Source: Mesostigma viride
Taxonomy: Eukaryota; Streptophyta; Mesostigmatophyceae; Mesostigmatales; Mesostigmataceae
Length of the DNA stretch: 64,000 nt
Assembly: GCA_009746045.1 (NCBI GenBank)
Contig: RPFO01000418.1
Location: 886,082 to 950,081, forward strand
Direction of reading: 5' to 3'
Shown here: in pieces, positions 52,981 to 62,028 of the stretch
How positions within the stretch are numbered: position 1 is the first letter of the stretch
Layout: each line of letters begins with the position of its first letter
Notes under the pieces: generated by a model
Databases searched by the model: none
What the model saw: only the letters and a program-made list of their open reading frames with translations
Told to the model about the DNA's origin: nothing
Made by a program: the position numbers and the translations under genes

Positions 52981-53624
52981 ATTTAGATGAACGCGGATCA
53001 GTGAGTTTCTGGTCTTCCCAAGATGTGATGAATGGAGCCATGGTTTCAACCAGCGGCTTTTAACCTTTACCACAGTTGCCTCACTACCCTGTGGTCACTA
53101 GCCTGAGGCGGCAGTACCCACGGACGGTGTTGGGAAAAGACGCTTGGCCACTGCTGTGTCCGAGCCTTTCTAGGTCTCACCATTGCTGCCAGGCCTTGCA
53201 CGCCTTGGCAGGTCCGCCACTGTCAATTTCCTTGGTTGCATCAATCCAGGACGTCTGTCCTTCCATGAATGACAGTAACGCTCTGGATTTATCCGTCATG
53301 ACAAGTACCCGTCCATCCCAGGCCTGCAGGACTGCCAGTCCTGAAGTCCTGTGACATTCTTGGTACCATCAACCAATATTGACCACAGTACCTCCTAGTG
53401 ACAGTCGGTCCTGTGACACGTAACTTGTGATGGTTCACCCAACACTGCCACGTGCCCTGTCCCTCACGTGTCCTTAGTCCTGGTACTGCTGTAGCGTCCG
53501 GCGGCATTACTTCGGGACTTGATAACTCTCAAGTTCCTTGTCCAAATGAGGCGTTTAGCACGGCGTTGGAAAGGCCACTTCAAGTATGATATGCTTAGCA
53601 TATTGCATCACCAATATGCTAACT
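52981..53624 (-). repeat. 3' LTR of the Copia-like element
   Basis: 644 bp, identical by eye to 60508-61151 (constant offset 7,527). It contains the palindrome ATATGCTTAGCATAT. Confidence 0.9.
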
Positions 53625-54588
53625 CCAACCCTTTCTTGTTTTGGAGCTGCAAGCTTCACACCATGACCAACCCATTCCTTGCTGCCTTGTGAAATGGACA
53701 CCTGGTTACCCTGGACTTATAATAAGCCTCATGAGCACCCCTTTTGCCACCTTAATGGTATCCTCTTTTAGGGATCTATGGTTCAACCCTGCCATCTGAT
53801 CATTAACTTGACCTGCAGGTCATCCCCAACCCTTTCTTTTGCAACTGTACCTTGGCTTGGGCTTAAAGGAGGATATTGAATATTCCTTAGGCAACATATC
53901 CTGGATATCTGAATGAGAGGCCCTGACTACAGGAAACGTATTACAGTGAGTTCCTGGTCTTCCCAGTTATCACTGGCGCCCGTTTCATGGCGCCCGCCCC
54001 GAGCGTTCCAGGCATCATCCATCCAAATGTTCACCAATGGAAGCCACTTCAACACCACTGTGCCACTGCTTGATGGGGAGCCCATGTCATCACTGGGTGT
54101 TAAAGCCCAGGAGTCATACATACCAGGCTGTGGCTCAACTAGGGAATCGAACCCTACCCCAGAACCCCAGGTTAAACTTAACCTGGTCACATGACAGACA
54201 ACAAGAGAGATTGGCATACAACATGATTATGTTTTATTATAGAATATCCACCAAAACCAATGCTGAGTGTTCCCAGTGGACCAGCCTGCACCAGCAAGGC
54301 CCAACTGTCAGGTTACAACACCATAATATCCAAGGTTGTCACTTATTCACAGCTAAAGAAAACTAAACAAGAGAGATATATACAAACAACCTGGAAGAAC
54401 TCTCAACATGGCCTGCCCTGTCATGGCCTAACTGCCCGAGGCCAAAGGCATCCCACTGTGCTAATCCTTTACAGGAAGAGCTTGCTCCTGTTGAGCCTTC
54501 TACCTGCTTGGTGACAGGTAGGCTACCTGTTGCCCTCCCCCCTGGGGACAACAGCACTGGTCAGCCACCAACTGGCAAAGGCTGGACT
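53625..54588. other. Noncoding 3' region of the Copia-like element
   Basis: Between the end of pol and the 3' LTR, about 960 bp with no credible frame on either strand. Confidence 0.5.
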
Positions 54589-57500
54589 TCAAGTCCCACC
54601 AGAAAAGGGGTACATGAGCCCTTTGAGCACAGGGTATTGCAGCTCAGCCTTGCTCTCCAGCTTGGTGAGGGCGTCTGCTGGGTTGTCAACACCAGGCACA
54701 TGTTCAAGATGAGCAAGGTAAGACATCTCCTTCAGCAACAAATAATCCAGATCCCTGCTCCTGGCGAGCTGTCTGTGCACAAACTGCACCATGCCCATGC
54801 TGTCTGTCTTGACCAGTGTGTGCAGCTGCAAGCTACAGGAAGCTACCTGACAGAGCTGGTAGAATAACTCCCTGAGGTAAAGAGCAGTGTGTAGCCCCTC
54901 ACATATTGCCCTGCACTCAGCAATGTCACTGCTGGGCGTCACCCTGTTCTGTAACCTACTGTACCAGCTGACCAGAGAAGTGTGCTCCTGTTGTAGTGTA
55001 ATGAGTGCTGCTGCCCTACCCCTGACATCCGTCACCTTCCTGCTGTCCATGGAACTGTCCACAAAAAGCACCATGTTGAGTGGTTTGTACAAGTCCACAG
55101 CTGCCAGTATGAGTGGAGGTGAGCTCCTGACAGACTCAACCACCTGCTCTGCCCCTACCTCAACCAGCTGAGCATCTGTGAGCCTACTCAGCACCAACAA
55201 ATCTGGGGCACAAATGCTAGCTAGCCAAGCCAACATTCCCCTGATTGTGGCACACCTGGCCTGGGTAATGGGCTGCTGGAGGGCATCAATGATCTGCTGA
55301 GGATAGTTGTTGCCACCCTCCATCTTGATAAACCAAGTACCTGCCCTCTTGATCAGCGTGGCCTGCATTCCACAAAACACCATGGGCTCATCCTGTTTCA
55401 TGTGCTGGACCTTTCCTAACTCAAACCTCTTCTGGATCTTGGACAGTACTGAATCCACCCACTCAGGAGGCCCTAGAAGGTGCAGGTCATCTCCATGCAG
55501 AGATGCAAACACAGGCAACCCTTCATGAGTACTCTGGAACAAGCAAGGATCAACTGGAGACACAGTAAAGCCACAGTGAGTTTTCAGAAACTTTTCCAGG
55601 CTCTTTCTCCAGATGATAGGGCTGGACCTGAGACCCTCCAAACCCTTGAGTATTCTGAGATATTTTGACTTGATCTCTGCTCTCCACACCTTGGGCACTG
55701 TTACAAAGAAGGGAGGGATATCACGCCACGTCTCCTTGGCCTGCTCCACATCACCTTTAAGAAAAGCCCTCTTGAAATCAATCAGCACAGAGCTGTACGC
55801 AATGCCCTTGACCAGGAAAGACAGATATATACACAGAACAATCCTCCAGGTATCATGCAGCATCCCAGGCGTATACAACTCCTCATCTGTCAGCTCCCCC
55901 GTGCCATGGTACTCAGTCACAACTGGCCTCACATGTGGCACCTGCACACCGTCTATCTCCTTCAGCTTGAGCACAAACAAGAGCCTTAGCAACTGATGCT
56001 CCCTGGGCAACTCATCCACAGGCTCAGCACAGTTAGACACTATCCAGTCATGCCCACTGGAGACAAACCCTAGAATCCATGCCTTAGCCATCTTGGGGCT
56101 TTGCATCAACTCTACCAACTGGTGCCAGGAAATAGGACTGTGACCAGCAATCTGGTACTTGTGCACCCCCAAGTCCCGTGGATCTAGGGTGGTTGGGATG
56201 ATCAACAAGTCCTCAGCAATGGGCTCCTTGCCTTCAGGCCCCACACTCTGCTGCCCCTTCACAGCCTTGACTGCCACAGCTAGACCCTTGGAGTAGTGAT
56301 ATCTCTGGAGGGGCAAACTGCCGTGACCTTCTAGTGCAAGCTCATCTGCTGACAGAGTCACTCCTGGCATGCACAAGAAATTCTGGCCCAAAATGGCAGG
56401 CCCCTGGTACCCTTCCACCACACAGAACGCAGTGGGGACACCCAGGATAGGCACAGTCACTTCCCCTAGGATCTTCATTGTTACAGTGCCCGTAAAGTCA
56501 CTCACTGCCCTGCAGCCAGCCTTATTCACCTTCAGGCCCTGAGCATCCTCCACCCTGATGATAGACACCTCTGAGTTAGTATCCACTTCTAGGGTAGCAG
56601 CCCAGCAAGAACCCCATTCAGTCAACTTAGATACCTTGGGATCCTTGTGCTTGTTGAACATGAGCGACCGGACAATGTCTGCCATGAGTGGCCTCTTGGA
56701 CCCTGGTGCAGGCCCAGCCCCCGTTGGCTCCACCACAGGTGATGCAGTTGCCTCCTGCACCTCATCATCATCAGAGGGATAGCCACCTCCCACGTCAGTG
56801 ACAGGCACATCAACTACCTGGTCCTCAACCTGGCCCTCCAGCCAACACTGGGGTCCAGGCCCGTCTGCAGGCCAGATTGCATGTGGCTTGCGTTCCTTGA
56901 CGTTGGCCCAGCTCAACCTGTAAACATGCCTGGGATTACTCTCCAAGGCCACAAGGCAGGAACGATTGGCATCTTCCACACAGGTCACCACCCCGTTCTG
57001 CCACTTGCCCCTCTTGCCCTGCATTGATGGCTCCTTCCACATTCTGACCTTCAGCCCCACCTGAGGCCTCAGCACATTCCAGCCCCTATCCTTGCGTCTC
57101 AACTGAGCAAACACCCTGTCTGCTTTCCTCAAGCATGCCTGGACCACTTCCTGGGCTAGCATCCCAAACTGCAGTGCTACAGGATTGACAGCCACCCCGT
57201 CATAATAGTAGTTTATTCTGAGGTTCAGCTGTTCTTCCACCTGCCTGGTCCACGCTGCCCTCTCCAAAGCAGATGCTACCAGTGGCACCTTAGGTTCTGC
57301 CAGCACTACGGTCTTGACCTCCCTGATGGATCTCTCCACAGCACCTTGCTGTCCATGGCTCTCCCTGGGCGTGACCAGCAGCTTGCATGGCAGTTGCTCC
57401 TGCTGTGACAGTAGGCACTCAAACTGAATATCAGCCTGTACTGTCTTGTACACCCCAAAGCCTGGTAAGAGAGTCTGCAAGCCCAGCAGCAGGGTATTCC

Positions 57501-58125
57501 CCTTCATATCTGGCAGAATCTGGAGCAGCCTGTACCTGCTAAATCTGTCCACTGCCACCAAAATGTATAAGCCCCTGATATGCTGGACGTCTACCTGGAT
57601 GTCCCCCTTCTCCCTGGCAGGCTCCCTAGCATGGGACCTTGGCTTCTTGGCAGCATTCTCCTTACAAGCACATTGCTCAGCTGCAGCCCTGCATGCTTCC
57701 CTCAGTGGCTCATCTCCAATCTTCCAACCAAACATCTCAGCCATGGCTGTGTGACCAAAGATATTGTGCAGCCTGCGTCCAGCATCCGTGTAGCTCAGTT
57801 GCCTAGCCAGATTACGCACCTGGGAAGACGCCTGGACGGGCCCTGCGTGTGAGGACGCAACATCCACCTTCTGCATCTTGGATCCAGAGGACCCAGCAGA
57901 CCCTCCCAGCAGAGCATCTAGGCTCCCAGAGCCAACCCTGTCTGGGGACCCTCCACCTGTTGACAGTTGAGGGGATTGTTGTGCTGCAGCATGCATGCAA
58001 TCTTGTGGAATGAGAACATCAGTACACCCCTGGTGCTGATCAGAGGTGGCACCCTGCCCAGATTTATTTACATGTGAAGCTGTGTCCCCACAGGGTGTCT
58101 CACTATGTACACGGGACTGCTTCAC
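54589..58125 (-). CDS. Copia-type pol with order integrase-protease-like-RT-RNase H
   Basis: 1,178 codons in the gag frame, directly after UGA-CUA. Integrase: His120, His125, Cys152 and Cys154 zinc module, then Asp179 (QVDVQ), Asp232 (QADIQ) and Glu264 (AVERS). Residues 510-590 look like a retropepsin: LEVDTNSEVSIIRV, a beta-rich middle, then PAILGQNFL; the usual DTG/DSG is DTN here. RT: IDFKRAFLKGD, LKGLEGLRSSPIIW and the active site HGDD (878-880). RNase H: Asp1023, Glu1070, Asp1108 and a VDNPAD motif. Copia elements normally have protease before integrase, and none is visible in the first 110 residues. The frame is intact, so the element may be competent. Confidence 0.85.
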   Translation of the reverse strand: MKQSRVHSETPCGDTASHVNKSGQGATSDQHQGCTDVLIPQDCMHAAAQQSPQLSTGGGSPDRVGSGSLDALLGGSAGSSGSKMQKVDVASSHAGPVQASSQVRNLARQLSYTDAGRRLHNIFGHTAMAEMFGWKIGDEPLREACRAAAEQCACKENAAKKPRSHAREPAREKGDIQVDVQHIRGLYILVAVDRFSRYRLLQILPDMKGNTLLLGLQTLLPGFGVYKTVQADIQFECLLSQQEQLPCKLLVTPRESHGQQGAVERSIREVKTVVLAEPKVPLVASALERAAWTRQVEEQLNLRINYYYDGVAVNPVALQFGMLAQEVVQACLRKADRVFAQLRRKDRGWNVLRPQVGLKVRMWKEPSMQGKRGKWQNGVVTCVEDANRSCLVALESNPRHVYRLSWANVKERKPHAIWPADGPGPQCWLEGQVEDQVVDVPVTDVGGGYPSDDDEVQEATASPVVEPTGAGPAPGSKRPLMADIVRSLMFNKHKDPKVSKLTEWGSCWAATLEVDTNSEVSIIRVEDAQGLKVNKAGCRAVSDFTGTVTMKILGEVTVPILGVPTAFCVVEGYQGPAILGQNFLCMPGVTLSADELALEGHGSLPLQRYHYSKGLAVAVKAVKGQQSVGPEGKEPIAEDLLIIPTTLDPRDLGVHKYQIAGHSPISWHQLVELMQSPKMAKAWILGFVSSGHDWIVSNCAEPVDELPREHQLLRLLFVLKLKEIDGVQVPHVRPVVTEYHGTGELTDEELYTPGMLHDTWRIVLCIYLSFLVKGIAYSSVLIDFKRAFLKGDVEQAKETWRDIPPFFVTVPKVWRAEIKSKYLRILKGLEGLRSSPIIWRKSLEKFLKTHCGFTVSPVDPCLFQSTHEGLPVFASLHGDDLHLLGPPEWVDSVLSKIQKRFELGKVQHMKQDEPMVFCGMQATLIKRAGTWFIKMEGGNNYPQQIIDALQQPITQARCATIRGMLAWLASICAPDLLVLSRLTDAQLVEVGAEQVVESVRSSPPLILAAVDLYKPLNMVLFVDSSMDSRKVTDVRGRAAALITLQQEHTSLVSWYSRLQNRVTPSSDIAECRAICEGLHTALYLRELFYQLCQVASCSLQLHTLVKTDSMGMVQFVHRQLARSRDLDYLLLKEMSYLAHLEHVPGVDNPADALTKLESKAELQYPVLKGLMYPFSGGT

Positions 58126-58131
58126 TAGTCA
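58126..58131 (-). promoter_or_regulatory. Candidate UGA-CUAG readthrough site between gag and pol
   Basis: Read on the minus strand the junction is AAG TGA CTA GTG AAG, with no change of frame. UGA followed by CUA is a well-known leaky stop context, used by several viruses and some cellular genes. It would yield gag with a minor gag-pol product. Confidence 0.6.
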
Positions 58132-59453
58132 CTTCTGATCAGACTGCCCCTTCTTCTTGTTTGGGCAATCCCTCTTCCAGTGACCTTCCTTGCCACAAGC
58201 AAAACACTTGCTCTTGCCAGACCCTCCCCCTGGGGCCTTGCTGTCCTGCTTGTTCTGGTTGCCTGAGGCTTGATTGTTATTCTGCCCCTGGCCACCACCC
58301 TTACCCTGCTGATGGCTGTTACGGTTGCCAGACTGGTTCCCCTGATTCTGGTTCCCCTGCTGACCTCCTCCACCACCCTGGTTCTGCTCCTTCTGGGCCT
58401 GCTTCCTTCTCCTGCTACCATACCGTGTCCCAGATGGGGTACGGTTCTTGCCCTGGCTAGCCTGAGACGCTGACCCTCCCTGAGAACTGATACCCTTGCA
58501 GGTAGGGACCCGGGTCCTGAAGTTTAGTATCACACGCTTCAGAGCCCCCCAGGTGCCATCAGTGAGATCACAGAGCTGCCTAGCAGTAGCCCTACCTTCC
58601 TCTGACAAGCCCATCTTATCAAAGAAGTGGTCTGCTGCTGCCCTGACTGTCACACTGAAGCCCTGCTTCTTGCCTGCCTCCACGATCAACTCAAACCTGG
58701 CCAGCTCAGCAGCCACCTCACCCTTGATCTCAAACTCATCAAATTCTCTCTTCTTTTCCATGGTGAGATTGTGAACCCTGTCAGAAAACTCCTCCTTGAT
58801 GTCATCCAGGAACTGCAGCCAAGTGTGCCCCTCTTTCAGAGCATGCCTAGCCATGTCATTGACCCTTTCAGACGACCCCTTGTTTGCGGTGGAAGAGTGA
58901 AACACCCTGACAATATCCACACCTGCTGCGACAGAGCCCACAACTAGCTTCATGTCATCAAGCCATTTATCCAGGTTGTCTTGCTTCAAGGGAGGGTTGA
59001 GCGCTTTCTGCCCATTCATGACTGTCACAGCATCAGAAAATGGACGGGTGCCAGGCAACACACTCCCCACACGCACTGGTGGTGCCTGGGGAGGGTCAAT
59101 CCTAGCCTCCAAACGCTCGGGCAACACCAGACACCCTATCGTGAACAGCAGCTTGCTTTGCAGCACGCACACCTGGGGTGACGATGGCGTCCTCCTCACC
59201 AGGCGTTGTGAGCACCACTGCATCCGTAGGTCGCCTGGCACGCTTGACTTTCTCCGCCTCAGCTTGCCCATCACGCCACCGCTTGTGTGTTCTCCCGGCT
59301 CTGGGGTCCATCTCTGGGATAGGTTGCCCAGCTGGCGCCTCCACGCCCCTCTCCTCCATCGCCTCCCCTTCCTCTCTGGCGATGTCCTCCTCTGCCGTTC
59401 GCTCCCGTTGCTCCTCGAATGTCGCCGCACCCCGGCTTGCCCTCCTAGGCATT
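58129..59453 (-). CDS. Gag with CCHC zinc knuckle, ends in UGA within the pol frame
   Basis: The credible part runs from about 59120 to the TGA at 58129-58131. It holds a helical capsid-like region (LDKWLDDMKLVVGSVAAGV, then MGLSEEGRATARQL), a Gln/Gly/Asn-rich linker and the knuckle CFACGKEGHWKRDC, close to the C terminus. Upstream, another frame from ATG 59453 (PRRASRGAATFEEQRERTA) gives a sensible N terminus, so a shift near 59120 is likely; the Arg-rich reading in the long ORF is a shadow. Gag assembles the virus-like particle and binds element RNA. Confidence 0.7.
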
Positions 59454-60483
59454 ATATACAATGGCTGCGACCAACTTTGCAACAAGAAAACAGCAAACTC
59501 TCCACCTATCCTCCACCCCCTCAAGCCTCGTTTCAGATGAAGCTTCTCCTGCAACCGGTGCAGGTGCTGGCTCGTGGAACGGTCCCTCCACCGGATTCAA
59601 TGGCTGCCCCTGGTCGTCGTGAGTAGGCACAGGCCTAATAACCACCGGAAGCCTCAAACCATACGCGTAATCACGTATCCAGCGAGAACGCCCCCACCTC
59701 AGCAAATGGGCCTCACCTAAACCAACGTTGTCGTCAATGTGGTAGCGATTAAGCTCGTCCCGCTGCGCCTGCTCACGGCCCTCCTGAGAGCCGTCGCCCT
59801 CGTGACGCCTCTGGGCCGGCTGTACTACCGCCCCTTGGCTGATCTACGAAGTCGTAGAAGGCGTCGTCGGCTGAGACCTCTCGACCGCCAACCACGTCGA
59901 CAGTCAAACTTAGCTGGTTTAACTCTCGGCGAGAATGTGGAGTATCCCGACTAGTGTAGATGGAGAAGGGATTAAGAGTAATGAAGACACGATCAGCAGC
60001 GCCTCTGGTCAACTCTAAGACAGAGTGCGCCAGATTCTGGCACTCTGCCACCAACGCCTGCGTACTGCCACGAACGATGGCCTCCCGCCTGTCCCGGGCG
60101 ACCTGCACCACGTTTGGCACGCCGGTGTAGTCGTCCCCAAGGCGGAGATTGGCGACAAGGTCGTTTATCTCTCGGGCACCCCCGAGGCTTATGGCAATTA
60201 TCTGCAAAAGCAGAGTGACCACCTGCTCAAACGCGAATGCGTTTGTGTGGCCAGCCCGCCAAGACGCTGGCAGCCTTCTGATGATTTCCGCGAGGTCCTC
60301 GCGAAATCTCAGCAGCTGCTCGGCCGCTCCTCGGACGTACTCGCCCGGCGCCGACACCGCTCTAATATTCCGGCGCACTTCCTCCGAGTCCTCGTGCCCT
60401 CCTGCGGGTACTGGACTGGACGCCGCTACCGTTGCTGCACGCGCAAAGGTGTTTGTCCTAGCTTCAGAGTCCGAATTCGACAT
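59445..60483 (-). CDS. Extra ORF upstream of gag in the Copia-like element, one frameshift
   Basis: ATG 60483 (SNSDSEARTNTFARA) lies just inside the 5' LTR. About 220 codons follow, with helical stretches (RGAAEQLLRFREDLAEIIRR, then AFEQVVTLLLQIIAISLGG), to a shift near 59810. A second frame then reads DELNRYHIDDNVGLGEAH and DDQGQPLNPVEGPFHEP to a stop at 59445, overlapping the gag start. A protein of ~340 residues results. It matches nothing I know. Copia elements rarely carry a gene here. It could be an accessory or nucleic-acid-binding factor. Confidence 0.45.
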
Positions 60484-60507
60484 ATCCGTCGACCAGACTG
60501 TAATACG

Positions 60508-61151
60508 ATTTAGATGAACGCGGATCAGTGAGTTTCTGGTCTTCCCAAGATGTGATGAATGGAGCCATGGTTTCAACCAGCGGCTTTTAACCTTTACCAC
60601 AGTTGCCTCACTACCCTGTGGTCACTAGCCTGAGGCGGCAGTACCCACGGACGGTGTTGGGAAAAGACGCTTGGCCACTGCTGTGTCCGAGCCTTTCTAG
60701 GTCTCACCATTGCTGCCAGGCCTTGCACGCCTTGGCAGGTCCGCCACTGTCAATTTCCTTGGTTGCATCAATCCAGGACGTCTGTCCTTCCATGAATGAC
60801 AGTAACGCTCTGGATTTATCCGTCATGACAAGTACCCGTCCATCCCAGGCCTGCAGGACTGCCAGTCCTGAAGTCCTGTGACATTCTTGGTACCATCAAC
60901 CAATATTGACCACAGTACCTCCTAGTGACAGTCGGTCCTGTGACACGTAACTTGTGATGGTTCACCCAACACTGCCACGTGCCCTGTCCCTCACGTGTCC
61001 TTAGTCCTGGTACTGCTGTAGCGTCCGGCGGCATTACTTCGGGACTTGATAACTCTCAAGTTCCTTGTCCAAATGAGGCGTTTAGCACGGCGTTGGAAAG
61101 GCCACTTCAAGTATGATATGCTTAGCATATTGCATCACCAATATGCTAACT
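60508..61151 (-). repeat. 5' LTR of the Copia-like element
   Basis: 644 bp. On the sense strand it starts AGTTAGCATATTGG and ends CATCTAAAT. The short imperfect inverted ends AGTTAG/CTAAAT replace the usual TG/CA. Confidence 0.9.
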
Positions 61152-61462
61152 ATTCCATCGAATGCTAGGTTGGAGTACACTTCCATCTCCATCACTGGCT
61201 CGGGTAGCTCTTTGTACTTTGGCTCCGTGTGTGCGGATCCACTGATAAGGTAGAGCTTATCAAATGAGTTGTTAGTGAAGTAAGTCTTCCCCATGTTGAC
61301 CGCCGCGGTTGTTTTTCCCGAACGCCTCGCCCCACAAAAGTTGGCAATGAAGTGCAAGCTCGGCATGTTTTGCGGGGCGGGACGTTGAGGGGCGTATCGT
61401 TGCTTGATGTCCCTATTCTCCAACGAATGAATTCGCCGCTCTTCGATGATAGCCATTACCAT
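61152..61462 (-). pseudogene. A32-type packaging ATPase, N-terminal part
   Basis: From ATG 61462 (or the Met at 61456) about 103 codons run to the LTR edge. FIANFCGARRSGKTTAAVNMG is the Walker A P-loop in the local form of A32 ATPases, and KLYLISGSAHTEPKYKEL follows as in that family. It ends at the GGAAT duplication. The continuation lies at 52980, 8.2 kb away. Packaging ATPases drive DNA into capsids, so this copy should be inactive unless the element is spliced out or other copies exist. Confidence 0.8.
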
Positions 61463-61475
61463 TCTTATAAGACAT

Positions 61476-62003
61476 TTATTCGTCCAGTGAAGCGAGGAGT
61501 GATGCGCGGATGGCGGCCATACGAATCTCGTACGGGGTCATCGCGACAGGGGGCGGGGGTGGCGGTGGAAGCTGGCGGGTCTTGATCGGGGGTGGCGGGG
61601 TGTCCGGCTCTGCCTCCCTTGGTTTTCTCCCCCGTCTCGGTTTCGGCGTGTCGGCGGGTGTCGAGGCGACGCTGTCTTCCGCAAGAAGGCGTTCGATGCG
61701 CGATTTATTTCGAGCTTCTTGCAGCTCGAGTTCGACGAGCCTTTGTCGCTGGATTTCCAGTTCCTTCGCGAGGACCTTGCGCTTTGTTATCTCTGCCTCC
61801 TTTTCATCGTTCCGTCTCTTCTCCCTCTCTGCCTTTGAGCGCTGTTGATAAATCCGCATCTTGTCACGTAGGGCCTTTTTCTGTTCGTCGTTCAACGGCT
61901 GTCCTTTTCGAATCGTCCTGACTAGGTCCACCTGCTCTTCCCGAGTCTCGGCGAAGGTCTCGTCCTGGAAGCTCGTTGGGGTCTCTGAAGCCTCAGAGGC
62001 CAT
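61476..62003 (-). CDS. Coiled-coil, proline-rich protein
   Basis: 175 codons from ATG 62003. After an acidic N end, residues ~40-110 form a charged coiled coil (RSKAEREKRRNDEKEAEI, then ELEIQRQRLVELELQEARN). Next come an AT-hook-like PRRGRKPR, a Pro-rich segment with P7 and P8 runs, and the short end TPYEIRMAAIRASLLASL. No family recognised. It lies 13 bp upstream of the ATPase start and is probably cotranscribed with it. A minor virion or scaffold protein is plausible. Confidence 0.55.
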   Translation of the reverse strand: MASEASETPTSFQDETFAETREEQVDLVRTIRKGQPLNDEQKKALRDKMRIYQQRSKAEREKRRNDEKEAEITKRKVLAKELEIQRQRLVELELQEARNKSRIERLLAEDSVASTPADTPKPRRGRKPREAEPDTPPPPIKTRQLPPPPPPPVAMTPYEIRMAAIRASLLASLDE

Positions 62004-62028
62004 GTTTATATTCTACGGTAGATAATAA
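62004..62028. promoter_or_regulatory. 25-bp divergent intergenic promoter region
   Basis: Only 25 AT-rich bases (with TTTATATT and GATAATAAA words) separate two divergent ATGs. Core promoter elements must overlap the coding sequences, or the starts are further downstream. Confidence 0.35.

Larger units (their letters stand above)
52981..61151 (-). mobile_element. 8.2-kb Copia-like LTR retrotransposon with unusual layout
   Basis: Transcribed on the minus strand: 5' LTR 60508-61151, extra ORF, gag, UGA codon, pol, 3' LTR 52981-53624. The LTRs are 644 bp and appear identical. They begin AGTTAG and end CTAAAT on the sense strand rather than TG..CA. GGAAT is duplicated outside (61152-61156 and 52976-52980, read on minus). 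The element lies inside the packaging ATPase gene. The purine-rich AAACAAGAAAGGGTTGG before the 3' LTR is a fair polypurine tract. No clear TGG-type primer site follows the 5' LTR. Confidence 0.85.

Noticed and set aside
53000-53073. Met at 53073 as the start of the packaging ATPase
   Set aside because: The first ~30 codons lie in the LTR and are repeated at 60600. The genuine N-terminal half, with Walker A, is at 61152-61462.
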